NCBI GenBank assembly: GCA_942493245.1
Contig: OW818685.1
Span: 744,001-808,000, forward strand
Length of the DNA stretch: 64,000 bases
Direction of reading: 5' to 3'
DNA from: DAOPYU01 sp942493245
GTDB taxonomy: Bacteria; Sumerlaeota; Sumerlaeia; UBA8349
Positions 33,461 to 41,655 of the stretch are shown piece by piece. A program made the position numbers and the translations under genes. A model generated the notes under the pieces. The model searched no databases and was not told the DNA's origin. It was given only the letters and a program-made list of their open reading frames with translations. Every line of letters starts with the position of its first letter. Within the stretch, counting starts at the first letter, position 1.

Positions 33461-35170
33461 TCAGAATTCCATCCGGCTCCACCGGCGCAGGCCGATGCGC
33501 ATGGGGAGGAGGATGGTGACGGCCTGGAGGAGGACGAAGACCGCCACGACCGGCGCCACGATGTAGAGGTAGAAGTGGGTGGGGGAGAGCGTGCGGACCG
33601 AGGCCAGGTAGATGGGGATGATTTCGAGGACCAGGACGGCGCTGATGTAGGAAAGGCTGAGGATCACGTTCAGTGTGCCGCCCAGGCCGTTGGCGATGCG
33701 GGCCGGGTTGTCCTCGCGGAAGTTCGGGGTCGTGGCGCCCAGGCCCACCGACAGGCTCGTCAGCCCGAACGAGATGCACAGCACCGTGAAAAACGACAGC
33801 AGGCACATCGAAGCGGGCACGCGCAGGATCCAGTTCGAGAAGAGCATGAGCGTTTCGGTCAGGGTGAAGCAGGTGACCCAGCAGAGCCAGTATTTCTGCC
33901 ACACGATGCGCGTGCGGGGGACGGGCGCCAGGCCGATGACCCAGAACTGCTTGCCCTCGAGGCTCAGCATCGGATAGACGAAGCGCGTCGTCAGAATCGA
34001 AAGGATGAAGCAGGTCGCGCCGAGGTTGAACTGGGTGAGCACGGCCTTCCAGACGGCATGGACCAGAAAAGCCGACGGGCTGCTCTGGTAATAGAACGCC
34101 CGGAGGTTGGCCGTATAGACGAACAGAATGCCGAACAGAATGATGAGTTGGCTCCACTGGGCCGGGTCGCGCCAGAAGGTTTTCATGTCTTTGAGCACCA
34201 GCGCCCGCGTCGCGGGTTTCAGGGGGGACAGGCCGCGTTCGATGGCGTTGAAGATGCGTTCTCCCAGCGGCGCCTGACCTCCGGGACGCGACGCGGAGGA
34301 ATCGCGCGCCAGGCACCAGCCTTTGTAGTACAGGGCGGGCGCCAGCCAGAGGCAGATCTGGATCAGCATCAGGGCCGTACTGACCAGAACCGCCAGCCAG
34401 TAGGCGAACTCTTTCCACTGCCCCCGAATCAACGCTAGCGTTCCCTGCGAAACCCACGCATGGGGCGACCAGAGCGTCGAGGTTACCTGCAACATGGACA
34501 GAATCTGTGTGAAGCTTTGCTGATCCTCGCGGAACAGAACCGACCCGGCGCCGGTCAGGCGCACGATGGCGATCGAGGCCGCCCCGCCCAGAAAGACCAG
34601 AGCCACGCTCCACTTGAGTGTGCGGCGCGCGGGCAACCAGGCGCACAGGGTCATGGTCAGGATGGCCCCGAGGCAGGCGGGAATGACCAGGAAGGGGAGG
34701 ATGAGGAGGAACATGCCGGGGTAAAACCAGAGTGACGCCTCGCGCACCAGGCCGAAAGACAGGAAGAAGGGGATCGCCAGTATGGCGAAGCCCCACGAGC
34801 TGTAAAAGACCGATTCCATCAGTTTGAACGAGAAGATCGAGTCGTGCCGGACCGGCAGCGACATGTAGTACTCGATCTCCCGCGAGATGTAGGTGGTCGA
34901 GAGCGTAATGATCAGGTTCGAGAAGACCAGCATTGAGAAGAAGGTCATCATCACCATGCCGACGAGACGATCCATCAGGATCACGCCGAATTCCTCGAGT
35001 TCGCTCACGCGGCTGAAGAGGTAGTGGAAGAACGCCGTTCCGCCGACGAACAGCAAGAGCACCATGAGCAGAAACGCCACCAGGTGCACCACCAGGTGGT
35101 GGCGGATGTTCGACAGGTGGTTGTCCACGATTCTCATGCGGGTGTGGAGAATCAGGAGCACATTGCGCAT
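33461..35170 (-). CDS. ABC-2-type exporter permease (putative)
   Basis: 569 residues with about twelve membrane segments, last gene of a three-gene operon. The first loop carries TYISREIEYYMSLPVR, the pattern of large ABC exporter permeases that lie beside an ATPase. A second half with DMKTFWRDPAQWSQLI resembles the soluble coupling element found in the same group. It begins 6 bases after the ATPase gene stop. The substrate is unknown; the operon carries no efflux-specific signal. The plus-strand stretch 33255-33410 beyond its stop is AT-rich and empty. Confidence 0.8.
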   Translation of the reverse strand: MRNVLLILHTRMRIVDNHLSNIRHHLVVHLVAFLLMVLLLFVGGTAFFHYLFSRVSELEEFGVILMDRLVGMVMMTFFSMLVFSNLIITLSTTYISREIEYYMSLPVRHDSIFSFKLMESVFYSSWGFAILAIPFFLSFGLVREASLWFYPGMFLLILPFLVIPACLGAILTMTLCAWLPARRTLKWSVALVFLGGAASIAIVRLTGAGSVLFREDQQSFTQILSMLQVTSTLWSPHAWVSQGTLALIRGQWKEFAYWLAVLVSTALMLIQICLWLAPALYYKGWCLARDSSASRPGGQAPLGERIFNAIERGLSPLKPATRALVLKDMKTFWRDPAQWSQLIILFGILFVYTANLRAFYYQSSPSAFLVHAVWKAVLTQFNLGATCFILSILTTRFVYPMLSLEGKQFWVIGLAPVPRTRIVWQKYWLCWVTCFTLTETLMLFSNWILRVPASMCLLSFFTVLCISFGLTSLSVGLGATTPNFREDNPARIANGLGGTLNVILSLSYISAVLVLEIIPIYLASVRTLSPTHFYLYIVAPVVAVFVLLQAVTILLPMRIGLRRWSRMEF

Positions 35171-35176
35171 GGCCGG

Positions 35177-35965
35177 TCACTTCTCTTTCGGGTTCGATTC
35201 ATCGGCGCTGCCGCCGGTGAGGAACAGAAACAGTTCCTCGAGGTTGCCCGCTTCGCGTCCTCCGCTCAACTCGAGTACGCGCTCGCGCATCGCCTCGAGT
35301 GTCCCCAGAAACACCAGTTCCCCGCCGCGCAAGACCCCGATGCGGTCGGCGACTTCCTCGGCCACGGACAGGGTGTGGGTGGAGAGGAAGATGGCCATTC
35401 CCTCCTCGCGCGCCTTGCGTCGCAACAGGTTTTTGAGTGTGCGGGCGCTTTGCGGGTCCAGGCCCACCATCGGCTCGTCCACAATGAGGACACTGGGCTG
35501 GTGCATGAGCGAAACGGAAAAGACCAGTTTCTGCCGCATACCGTGCGAGTAGTCCTCAATGTATTTGTCTTCGGCTCCGGTGAGTCCGAAGATCGAGAAA
35601 TACTCTTCCATGCGCGCCTCGGCGGTTTTGCGGGGCAGACCGAACAGATCCGCAATGAACGTGAAGAAATCGCGCCCCGTGAGTTTCTCGTACAGATAGG
35701 GGTGGTCGGGGATGTAGCCGATGTGGCGTTTGGCCTCGACCGGCGCGGTCTGGATGTCGTGGCCCATGATGAGCGCCCGCCCACGGGTGGGGCGCAGTAA
35801 ACCGGTCAGGACCTTGATGGTGGTCGTTTTTCCGGCCCCATTCGGCCCGAGGTAGGTGAAGAGTTCCCCGCGCGCGATGTCGAGCGACAGGTTGTGGACC
35901 GCTTCCACGTCGCCGTAACATTTATTGAGGCCTTCGATCTGAATGGCCCAGTTGTTTTCACTCAT
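35177..35965 (-). CDS. ABC transporter ATP-binding protein
   Basis: 262 residues, cytosolic ATPase of the exporter. Walker A is GPNGAGKTTT, the Q-loop is IGYIPDHPYL, the signature is the degenerate YSHGMRQKL in place of LSGGQ (common in ABC-2 exporters), Walker B is VLIVDEPMVGLDP and the switch is LSTHTLS. Its start ATG overlaps the upstream gene's TGA by 8 bases, so translation is coupled. It presumably pairs with the 569-residue permease. Confidence 0.93.
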   Translation of the reverse strand: MSENNWAIQIEGLNKCYGDVEAVHNLSLDIARGELFTYLGPNGAGKTTTIKVLTGLLRPTRGRALIMGHDIQTAPVEAKRHIGYIPDHPYLYEKLTGRDFFTFIADLFGLPRKTAEARMEEYFSIFGLTGAEDKYIEDYSHGMRQKLVFSVSLMHQPSVLIVDEPMVGLDPQSARTLKNLLRRKAREEGMAIFLSTHTLSVAEEVADRIGVLRGGELVFLGTLEAMRERVLELSGGREAGNLEELFLFLTGGSADESNPKEK

Positions 35966-37025
35966 GGCCGGTCCTCTCTGGAGGAAGCGTGGGTTCAGAA
36001 GTCGTTTGTTTTTCGGGGGTGGTGGCCGATGTACCGGTGGCCCCCTTTCCCGAAAGATCCATCGACGCCCCGAGTAGCGACGCCAACGGCGCGGCGGGTG
36101 TGAGGTGGATCTCTTTGGCCTGCGTCTTGAACTCGGCCCGGTCTATTTCCGGGAGAGTTATTTTCTCCGTCATGGCGGGGTAGGCCTGCCCGACTCTGGC
36201 CCGGGTGGCTGTTTCACCCATGTAGCCCATCAGGATTTCCCGCCGGATCGTCTGGCCCATCTCATCCACCCAGGTTTTCCGGGTGATGTCGCCCACCGTT
36301 GTCTCGAGGCGAAAGCAATCGTGTTTTGTCTTACCGACCTGGATTTCTTCCGTTCCGGCCACCCGGACGACCGCTTTCTGCATGCTCATGCCCCCGAAGG
36401 GGTCGAACGTGTCGAACGAATACGTTTCTCCCACGATCAGGTTGCCGTGACGCGCCATCATGGGCTTGACTGCGTCAATCATCGAAAGCGACTGTTTGCC
36501 GACCTCCAGATAGCCATAGTCGTAAGTCTGCGCGGTCTGTTCCAGGCCGCGCGCGATATTGCTCAAGCGGTAATAGAGGCGATTGCCCTCGGCAAATCCT
36601 TCGCATTCGAGGGTCAGCAGGGGGGTGACTGCCTGTGCGCGAAAACAGTCCACCTGAAAATCGCGTCGAAGTTGGACGGCTATTTTTATGACGACGGTTT
36701 GTTGCTGGCCGAACGCCGCGACATCGAGTGTCGTCACCTGGTCCATCCGGTAGGTTATCTGGTTGCGCCACTCCAGATTCGGGCGCTTCTCCTGAACGAT
36801 TTCCAGGCCGCTGGCGCCACAACGGCGTCCCTGGCGGGAGATCCAGGACCATTCGGCGATGTCGTGCCATTTTGTGGCCAACACTTCGTCATCCACCAGC
36901 GCCTGGCGCGCCCGGATGCGTTCCGGCAGAATCCTGTCCTTGAGCAGACTGGTCATCATGATGCCCCAGAACAGCACAATTGCCGCCGGAATCCAGAATC
37001 GAGTCAGGGAATTCGGGGCGGACAT
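35958..37025 (-). CDS. Membrane-anchored periplasmic protein of the ABC operon, function unknown
   Basis: 355 residues. One N-terminal membrane helix (IPAAIVLFWGIMMTSLL) is followed by a long beta-rich exported domain. LIVGETYSFDTFDPFGGM, TRKTWVDEMGQTIRREILMG and an ETATRARVG-type strand resemble the N-terminal halves of exported transglutaminase-like proteins, but no Cys-His-Asp domain follows, so it is not such an enzyme. The Pro/Thr-rich tail is low complexity. GGAGG lies just upstream of the chosen ATG; the longer in-frame extension to 37376 looks non-coding. It is first in the operon, overlapping the ATPase gene by 8 bases, and may supply a substrate-binding or coupling function. Confidence 0.6.
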   Translation of the reverse strand: MSAPNSLTRFWIPAAIVLFWGIMMTSLLKDRILPERIRARQALVDDEVLATKWHDIAEWSWISRQGRRCGASGLEIVQEKRPNLEWRNQITYRMDQVTTLDVAAFGQQQTVVIKIAVQLRRDFQVDCFRAQAVTPLLTLECEGFAEGNRLYYRLSNIARGLEQTAQTYDYGYLEVGKQSLSMIDAVKPMMARHGNLIVGETYSFDTFDPFGGMSMQKAVVRVAGTEEIQVGKTKHDCFRLETTVGDITRKTWVDEMGQTIRREILMGYMGETATRARVGQAYPAMTEKITLPEIDRAEFKTQAKEIHLTPAAPLASLLGASMDLSGKGATGTSATTPEKQTTSEPTLPPERTGHE

Positions 37026-37296
37026 TCGGGCCTCCGGGGTAAACATTTGGGGGGGACTCTCCCGCCCTGGAACGGGCGGAAACGCCCTCAGCGCCTGCGG
37101 TCGAGGCCCCCGCTTATCGTACTTCCAGCTGTAACAGAAACCGCTCAACAGCGCAAGCTTTCCGCGCGACCGGGTAATCCGGAAGTTTTCGGAATTAACA
37201 AGGGGTGACAGGGATGCGTTCCTTCTTGCGGGAGGCGGGTTTTGGTGATAAGAAGGCCAGGTGGTTCTGAATCGAAAGGGACTGGAGACGTGCAAC

Positions 37297-38328
37297 ATGG
37301 ATGAACGCCAATGGAACACACTGGTCGAGGTCGTCAAGGGACGTGACATCCGTCCCACGCCCGTGGGGTTTATCATAGACAGCCCGTGGCTGCCCGGCTG
37401 GGCCGGTTGCTCGATCCTGGATTACTTTGCCAGTGAGACCGTCTGGTTGGAGGCCAATCTGAAGGCCATTCGGACCTTTCCGGAAGCCATTTTCCTCCCC
37501 GGATTCTGGTCCGAGTACGGCATGTGTACCGAGCCGTCGGCGTTTGGCGCCAAGACCGTGTGGATCGAGAACGATCTGCCGCACGCCGGGCCGATTCTCG
37601 ACTCGATCGAGGATGTGGACCGTCTCCGCAAGCCGAATGTAAGAACCGACGGCCTGTTACCGTTTGTGCTGGCGCGGCTCAAACGGCAGGAATCGGCCAT
37701 CCACGAGGCGGGTCATGCCATCCGATTCGCCGTGGCGCGCGGACCCCTGAACATCGCCTCGTTTCTCATGGGCACCAGCGAGTTTCTGCTGGCGCTGCTG
37801 ACCGATCCGGCGCGGGCGCACAAATTGATGACGATTATTACTGACTTTCTACGCGACTGGATCGCGCTTCAGATCCAGACTTTCCCGACCATTGACGGCA
37901 TTCTGTTGCTCGACGACATCATCGGATTTGTCGGCGGCGCCCAGAGCGAGGAATTTGTGACCCCCTACCTGAAACGTCTCTATGGCGAGTTCGACGTCAC
38001 GGTTCGATTCCTCCACAACGACGCGGAAGGGCTTGTCTGTGCGCCTTCTCTGGCGGGGATCGGTATCAATCTTTTCAACTTCAGCCACAACCACACCCTG
38101 GCCGAAATGCGCGCCGCCTGCGGGCCGTCCGTGGCGTTGCTGGGCAACATTCCACCCCGCGACGTGCTCGCCGCCGGTTCCCCCGACGATGTCCGACGCG
38201 CGGTACGCCACGCGATAGAAGGAGTCGAAGACCGTTCGGGGATTCTGCTCTCCTGCGGCGGCGGGATGCCTCCCGGTGTCTCAACTCAGAATATTCGGGC
38301 CTTTATCGAAGCGGCGCGGGAGGCGTGA
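37297..38328 (+). CDS. Uroporphyrinogen decarboxylase (URO-D) superfamily protein
   Basis: 343 residues with a single URO-D barrel. FAVARGPLNIASFLMG, a DDIIGFVGGAQSEEFVTPYL helix and the C-terminal LLGNIPPRDVLAAGSPDDV and ILLSCGGGMPPGVSTQNIRA are diagnostic. HemE itself has an arginine-rich N-terminal motif that I do not see, so this is more likely a paralogue: such proteins act as methyltransferases of corrinoid systems or have unknown roles. It stands alone with no corrinoid protein next to it. The ATG at 37297 has GGAGA upstream; a GTG at 37261 is an alternative. Confidence 0.8.
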   Translation: MDERQWNTLVEVVKGRDIRPTPVGFIIDSPWLPGWAGCSILDYFASETVWLEANLKAIRTFPEAIFLPGFWSEYGMCTEPSAFGAKTVWIENDLPHAGPILDSIEDVDRLRKPNVRTDGLLPFVLARLKRQESAIHEAGHAIRFAVARGPLNIASFLMGTSEFLLALLTDPARAHKLMTIITDFLRDWIALQIQTFPTIDGILLLDDIIGFVGGAQSEEFVTPYLKRLYGEFDVTVRFLHNDAEGLVCAPSLAGIGINLFNFSHNHTLAEMRAACGPSVALLGNIPPRDVLAAGSPDDVRRAVRHAIEGVEDRSGILLSCGGGMPPGVSTQNIRAFIEAAREA

Positions 38329-38342
38329 GCGCCAGAAACACA

Positions 38343-38389
38343 AACGGTCCGGGCGCGCCTTTCAGGACACGCCCGGACCGTTCTTTATT
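38343..38389. terminator. Bidirectional terminator between URO-D gene and hcp
   Basis: AACGGTCCGGGCG (38343-38355) pairs perfectly with CGCCCGGACCGTT (38370-38382), followed by CTTTATT on the plus strand. It serves the convergent genes ending at 38328 and 38414. Confidence 0.85.
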
Positions 38390-38413
38390 GGAGCGACTCA
38401 TCCGATCCACGGG

Positions 38414-40063
38414 TTATCCCAGGATCGCCTTCAGGTCTTCCTCGGCGGTCGTGATCGGCTTGAGGCCGAACTTTTCGACAAGGACGTTGAGCACGTTGGG
38501 ACCGACGAACGCCGGCAGGGACGGTCCGAGCCGCATGTCCTGAATCCCCAGGTGCAACAGGGTCAGGAGGATGCAGACCGCCTTCTGTTCGTACCAGCTC
38601 AGGATCATGGACAGCGGCAGTTCGTTGACGCCGCAATTGAACGCGCCCGCCAGCGCCACGGCGACCTGAATGGCCGAATAGGCGTCGTTGCACTGTCCCA
38701 TGTCGAGCAGGCGGGGGATGCCGCCGATGTCGCCGAACTCGAGTTTGTTGAAGCGGTACTTGCCGCACGCCAGCGTCAGAATTACGCAGTCGTCCGGAAC
38801 GGCCATCGCGAAGTCGGTGTAGTAGTTGCGACCGGGCTTTGCCCCGTCGCACCCGCCGATGAGGAAGAAGTGACGGATTTTGCCCGCCTTGACGGCGTCA
38901 ATGACCGCGCCCGCCACGCTCATGACCGTGTTGTGGCCGAAGCCGATCGTGATCGTCTTCGATTCTTCATCCTGCGCGAATCCCGGCGCGGCCAGCGCGG
39001 CCTCGATCACCGGGGAGAAGTCGCCGTCCGCGATATTCTGGACGCCCGGCCAGCGCACCAGGCCGGTGGTGAAGATCCGGCTCTGATACGACTCGCGGGG
39101 TTTCTGGATGCAGTTGGTCGTCATGAGGATCGGGCCGGGGAAGGCCTCGAACTCTTTCTGCTGATCCTGCCACGCACCGCCGTAGTTGCCCACCAGGTGT
39201 TTGTACTTTTTCAATTCGGGGTAGGCGCAACAGGGGAGCATTTCGCCGTGGGTGTAGATATTGACTCCCTTGCCTTCCGTCTGTTTCAGGAGCGCCTCAA
39301 GATCCTTGAGGTCGTGACCCGACACACAGATGCACTTGCCCGCCACCGGGGTCACGCGTACCTGCGTCGGTTCTGGATGGCCGTAGGCGCCGGTATTGGC
39401 CTGGTCGAGCATCCCCATGACCTTCAGGTTCACCTCGCCGACGCGCAGCGCCATACCCACGAGAGCGTTGACATCGGTCGGGTCAGAGGCCAGAAAATCG
39501 AGAGACTCGTGGAAGAAGGCGTACACCTCGTCGTCCTCGACTCCGAGCACCAGCGCATGGTCCGCGTAAGCTGCCATACCCTTCAGACCGAAGAGGATCA
39601 GCGCGCGCAAACCCGCCACGTCCGCCCCCACCGCTTCAATCACTTTCGCCTGCGAGAGCGATTCTCCTGCCGCGACGATCGCTTCCAGAGTGCCGGGGAT
39701 TTCCCACACCGCCGGACCCGACGGCGCCTGGGAACAACAGCACGAGGGCGCGTTTTTTTCACAGGCCTGGCGCAACGCGCTGCGCAGCAGCGCGCCCCGG
39801 CGTATCAACGAGACGATTTCAGCCGTATCGAAATTCACATTGGTCACCGTTGTAAAAAGCGCCTCGAGCAGGAAGACGTCCACTTCGTGGTTCCGAATCC
39901 CCTGCTGGCGCGCCTTGAAGCCATATTGCGCGATGCCCTTGCACACTTCCACCAGAACATCCTGGGCCACCGCCGTGTCGGCTTCCTTCCCGCAGACTCC
40001 GCGCGCCATCGCGCATCCGGTTCCCTTTGCGGTCTGCTCGCATTGATAACAAAACATGCTCAT
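38414..40063 (-). CDS. hcp: Hydroxylamine reductase (hybrid-cluster protein)
   Basis: 549 residues. Hcp carries a [4Fe-4S] cluster and a hybrid 4Fe-2S-2O cluster; it reduces hydroxylamine and nitric oxide in anaerobes. The N-terminal cysteines C5, C8, C17 and C24 (CX2C, then C, then C) are the class I anaerobe pattern. Hybrid-cluster ligands appear in HGEMLPCCAYPELKKY, the HNTVMSVAG segment, YRFNKLEFG and in SMILSWYEQKAVCILL. It diverges from rex with 384 bases between starts. Its upstream region contains an FNR/HcpR-type box at the class II position, so expression under anoxia or nitrosative stress is likely. Confidence 0.97.
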   Translation of the reverse strand: MSMFCYQCEQTAKGTGCAMARGVCGKEADTAVAQDVLVEVCKGIAQYGFKARQQGIRNHEVDVFLLEALFTTVTNVNFDTAEIVSLIRRGALLRSALRQACEKNAPSCCCSQAPSGPAVWEIPGTLEAIVAAGESLSQAKVIEAVGADVAGLRALILFGLKGMAAYADHALVLGVEDDEVYAFFHESLDFLASDPTDVNALVGMALRVGEVNLKVMGMLDQANTGAYGHPEPTQVRVTPVAGKCICVSGHDLKDLEALLKQTEGKGVNIYTHGEMLPCCAYPELKKYKHLVGNYGGAWQDQQKEFEAFPGPILMTTNCIQKPRESYQSRIFTTGLVRWPGVQNIADGDFSPVIEAALAAPGFAQDEESKTITIGFGHNTVMSVAGAVIDAVKAGKIRHFFLIGGCDGAKPGRNYYTDFAMAVPDDCVILTLACGKYRFNKLEFGDIGGIPRLLDMGQCNDAYSAIQVAVALAGAFNCGVNELPLSMILSWYEQKAVCILLTLLHLGIQDMRLGPSLPAFVGPNVLNVLVEKFGLKPITTAEEDLKAILG

Positions 40064-40152
40064 GGTTCGATCCTCCGTTTTTGAGTGTCAGGAAGTTTCA
40101 TATCCCGCGCCATTGGTCGAACCGGCGGGTGTCCCCCTGTATTTCTTCTGAG

Positions 40153-40194
40153 ATTCTACAGCGGCATTATTCCAGATTCCTTGACCTGAATCAA
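40153..40194 (-). promoter_or_regulatory. hcp promoter with FNR/HcpR-type box (class II geometry)
   Basis: TTGACCTGAATCAA (40181-40194) is one base from the FNR consensus TTGATNNNNATCAA and resembles HcpR-like sites. Read on the minus strand it is followed after exactly 22 bases by TAGAAT (40158-40153), a -10 hexamer. That is the spacing of class II FNR/CRP activators, centred at about -41.5. The predicted transcription start near 40146 leaves an 83-base leader. Confidence 0.65.
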
Positions 40195-40339
40195 GACTGT
40201 CGTTTTATTTTGTGTTTTTTTTGAAGCGGTTTTCCATGTTATGGCCCGATCAGGGTATGGGGAGAGAAATGGGCTTTCGGACGGCATGCGGGAAGCCCGG
40301 GATTCATTGCCAACTCCAGCAAGATCAATCGGATATCAA

Positions 40340-40361
40340 TATCGAGAAAAACTTCTCCTTT
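40340..40361. promoter_or_regulatory. Degenerate copy of the rex-region operator
   Basis: TATCGAGA (40340-40347) matches a half-site of the palindrome at 40404-40425; the mirror half at 40354-40361 is TCTCCTTT, only partly conserved. It lies immediately upstream of the -35 box of rex. Confidence 0.35.
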
Positions 40362-40365
40362 CCGC

Positions 40366-40394
40366 TTGACTAAGTGTGAGTCTTTTGCTATCAA
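40366..40394 (+). promoter_or_regulatory. Sigma70-like promoter for rex-hyd
   Basis: -35 TTGACT (40366-40371), 17-base spacer, -10 TATCAA (40389-40394). The rex start is at 40448. Confidence 0.65.
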
Positions 40395-40403
40395 TAGTTC
40401 CGA

Positions 40404-40425
40404 TATCGAGATGGAATTCTCGATA
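40404..40425 (+). promoter_or_regulatory. Palindromic operator overlapping the expected start of transcription
   Basis: TATCGAGA-TGGAAT-TCTCGATA, a perfect 8-bp dyad 10 bases after the -10 box. A repressor bound there would block transcription. Rex itself is the obvious candidate (autoregulation), although the word is unlike the usual TTGTGAA-type Rex box. Confidence 0.5.
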
Positions 40426-40447
40426 CAGAAAAGGAGAAACCGTCAGG

Positions 40448-41125
40448 ATGCCGGCCACAGTGGAAAGTTCCCTGGTTTCTGCGCCCCTTCCCTCCGTCCG
40501 AAGGCTTCCCCGATATCTGGTCTTTTTGAAAGAGTGTCGCAATCTCGGGCGGGTTCTGGTCTCTTGTACCCATATCTCCGAGCATCTGGCTCTCGATCCC
40601 ACTCTCGTGCGCAAGGATCTGGCGCTCACCGGAATTGTGGGAAAACCCCGTGTCGGGTATCCGGTGGATGAGTTGATTTCCAGTATCGAGACTTTTCTGG
40701 GGTGGAACAACACCACCGACGCGTTTCTGGTCGGAGTGGGCCATCTGGGCAAGGCTTTGCTGGGTTTTCGCGAGTTCGAAGCGCGTGGGTTGCGGATAGT
40801 GGCGGCGTTCGACGCGGACCCGGCGCGTGCCGGGAGCGTGGTGCATGGGCGCGAAGTGCTGCCGATGGAGAAACTGGCCAATCTGGTCGAGCGGATGCAC
40901 ATCCATATCGGCATCATCACGGTGCCGCGCGATGCCGCTCAGCAGGTGGCGAATGTCCTGGTTGAAGCGGGAATTCTGGCGATCTGGAATTTTACGATCA
41001 CTTCTTTGCATGTGCCGGAAGGGATCGTTGTGGAAAATGCGGACTTAACCCCCAGTCTCGCGGCGTTGTCCTCGCGTTTGAAGGCGGCCATCGAGACTAC
41101 AGAAGAGAGGAGAATACTGGTATGA
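40448..41125 (+). CDS. rex: Redox-sensing transcriptional repressor Rex
   Basis: 225 residues. Rex binds DNA when NAD+ is high and lets go when NADH accumulates, de-repressing fermentation and hydrogenase genes. The winged helix spans about residues 20-75 (ISEHLALDPTLVRKDLALTG), and a Rossmann domain follows with GVGHLGKALL, FDADP, MHIHIGIITVPRDAAQ and the C-terminal swapped helix. The in-frame start at 40376 is rejected: the ATG at 40448 lies after AAGGAG and follows the promoter and operator. It overlaps hydC by 4 bases (ATGA), so it heads the hydrogenase operon. Confidence 0.95.
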   Translation: MPATVESSLVSAPLPSVRRLPRYLVFLKECRNLGRVLVSCTHISEHLALDPTLVRKDLALTGIVGKPRVGYPVDELISSIETFLGWNNTTDAFLVGVGHLGKALLGFREFEARGLRIVAAFDADPARAGSVVHGREVLPMEKLANLVERMHIHIGIITVPRDAAQQVANVLVEAGILAIWNFTITSLHVPEGIVVENADLTPSLAALSSRLKAAIETTEERRILV

Positions 41126-41655
41126 GTACGGCTGCCTGTTCCTGCGGTTGCGCGGATGCTTCCGCAACCAACCCGAAGATGCGACAGTTCAACAAGGTGT
41201 GTGAAATTCTGGATCGCAATGGTCGCGATCCGAACAAATTGATCCCCATTCTGCAGCAGATTCAGGAAGAGTACCGATATCTGCCCGAGCGCGTGTTGTC
41301 CTTTGTGGCCATTTCGCTCGGTCTGCCGCCGGCCCGCGTCTATGGGGTGGCGACTTTTTACGCCCACTTTGCGCTGGAGCCCAAGGGGAAGTATCTCATC
41401 CGGTTGTGCGACGGCACGGCTTGCCATGTGCGCGGTTCGATGAAAATTTATGACGCTCTGCGTGGCAAACTCGATCTTCCGGAAGGTCAGAATACGACCA
41501 AGGACATGCTTTTCACGGTTGAAACGGTTTCATGTCTGGGCGCCTGCGGTCTGGCTCCGGTGTTGATGGTCAATGAGGATGTGCATGGACAGATGAACCC
41601 GGAAAGCGCGACGGCGCTGTTGGATCAGATTATCGAGAAGGAGAAGAACGCATGA
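41122..41655 (+). CDS. hydC: [FeFe]-hydrogenase small subunit HydC/HndA (NuoE-like, [2Fe-2S])
   Basis: 177 residues. Thioredoxin-fold subunit carrying one [2Fe-2S] cluster that relays electrons between the flavin subunit and the rest of the complex. The four cysteines are in CDGTACHVRGS and CLGACGLAP. YGVATFYAHF is the NuoE signature. An unusual Cys-rich N-terminus, CSCGC at residues 6-10, precedes the fold. Start ATG overlaps the rex stop by 4 bases and the stop overlaps hydB by 4 bases, so the three are translationally coupled. Confidence 0.95.
   Translation: MSTAACSCGCADASATNPKMRQFNKVCEILDRNGRDPNKLIPILQQIQEEYRYLPERVLSFVAISLGLPPARVYGVATFYAHFALEPKGKYLIRLCDGTACHVRGSMKIYDALRGKLDLPEGQNTTKDMLFTVETVSCLGACGLAPVLMVNEDVHGQMNPESATALLDQIIEKEKNA

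Noticed and set aside
37026..37376. Longer N-terminus for the 355-residue ABC-operon protein
   Set aside because: The extension has no signal or domain character and a good GGAGG lies before the ATG at 37025.
37297..38328. hemE (uroporphyrinogen decarboxylase proper)
   Set aside because: Characteristic HemE N-terminal substrate-binding arginine motif was not seen and no haem genes are near.
38276..40084. 602-residue plus-strand ORF opposite hcp
   Set aside because: It is a reading-frame shadow of hcp, lacks domain character, and hcp on the other strand is full length with all motifs.
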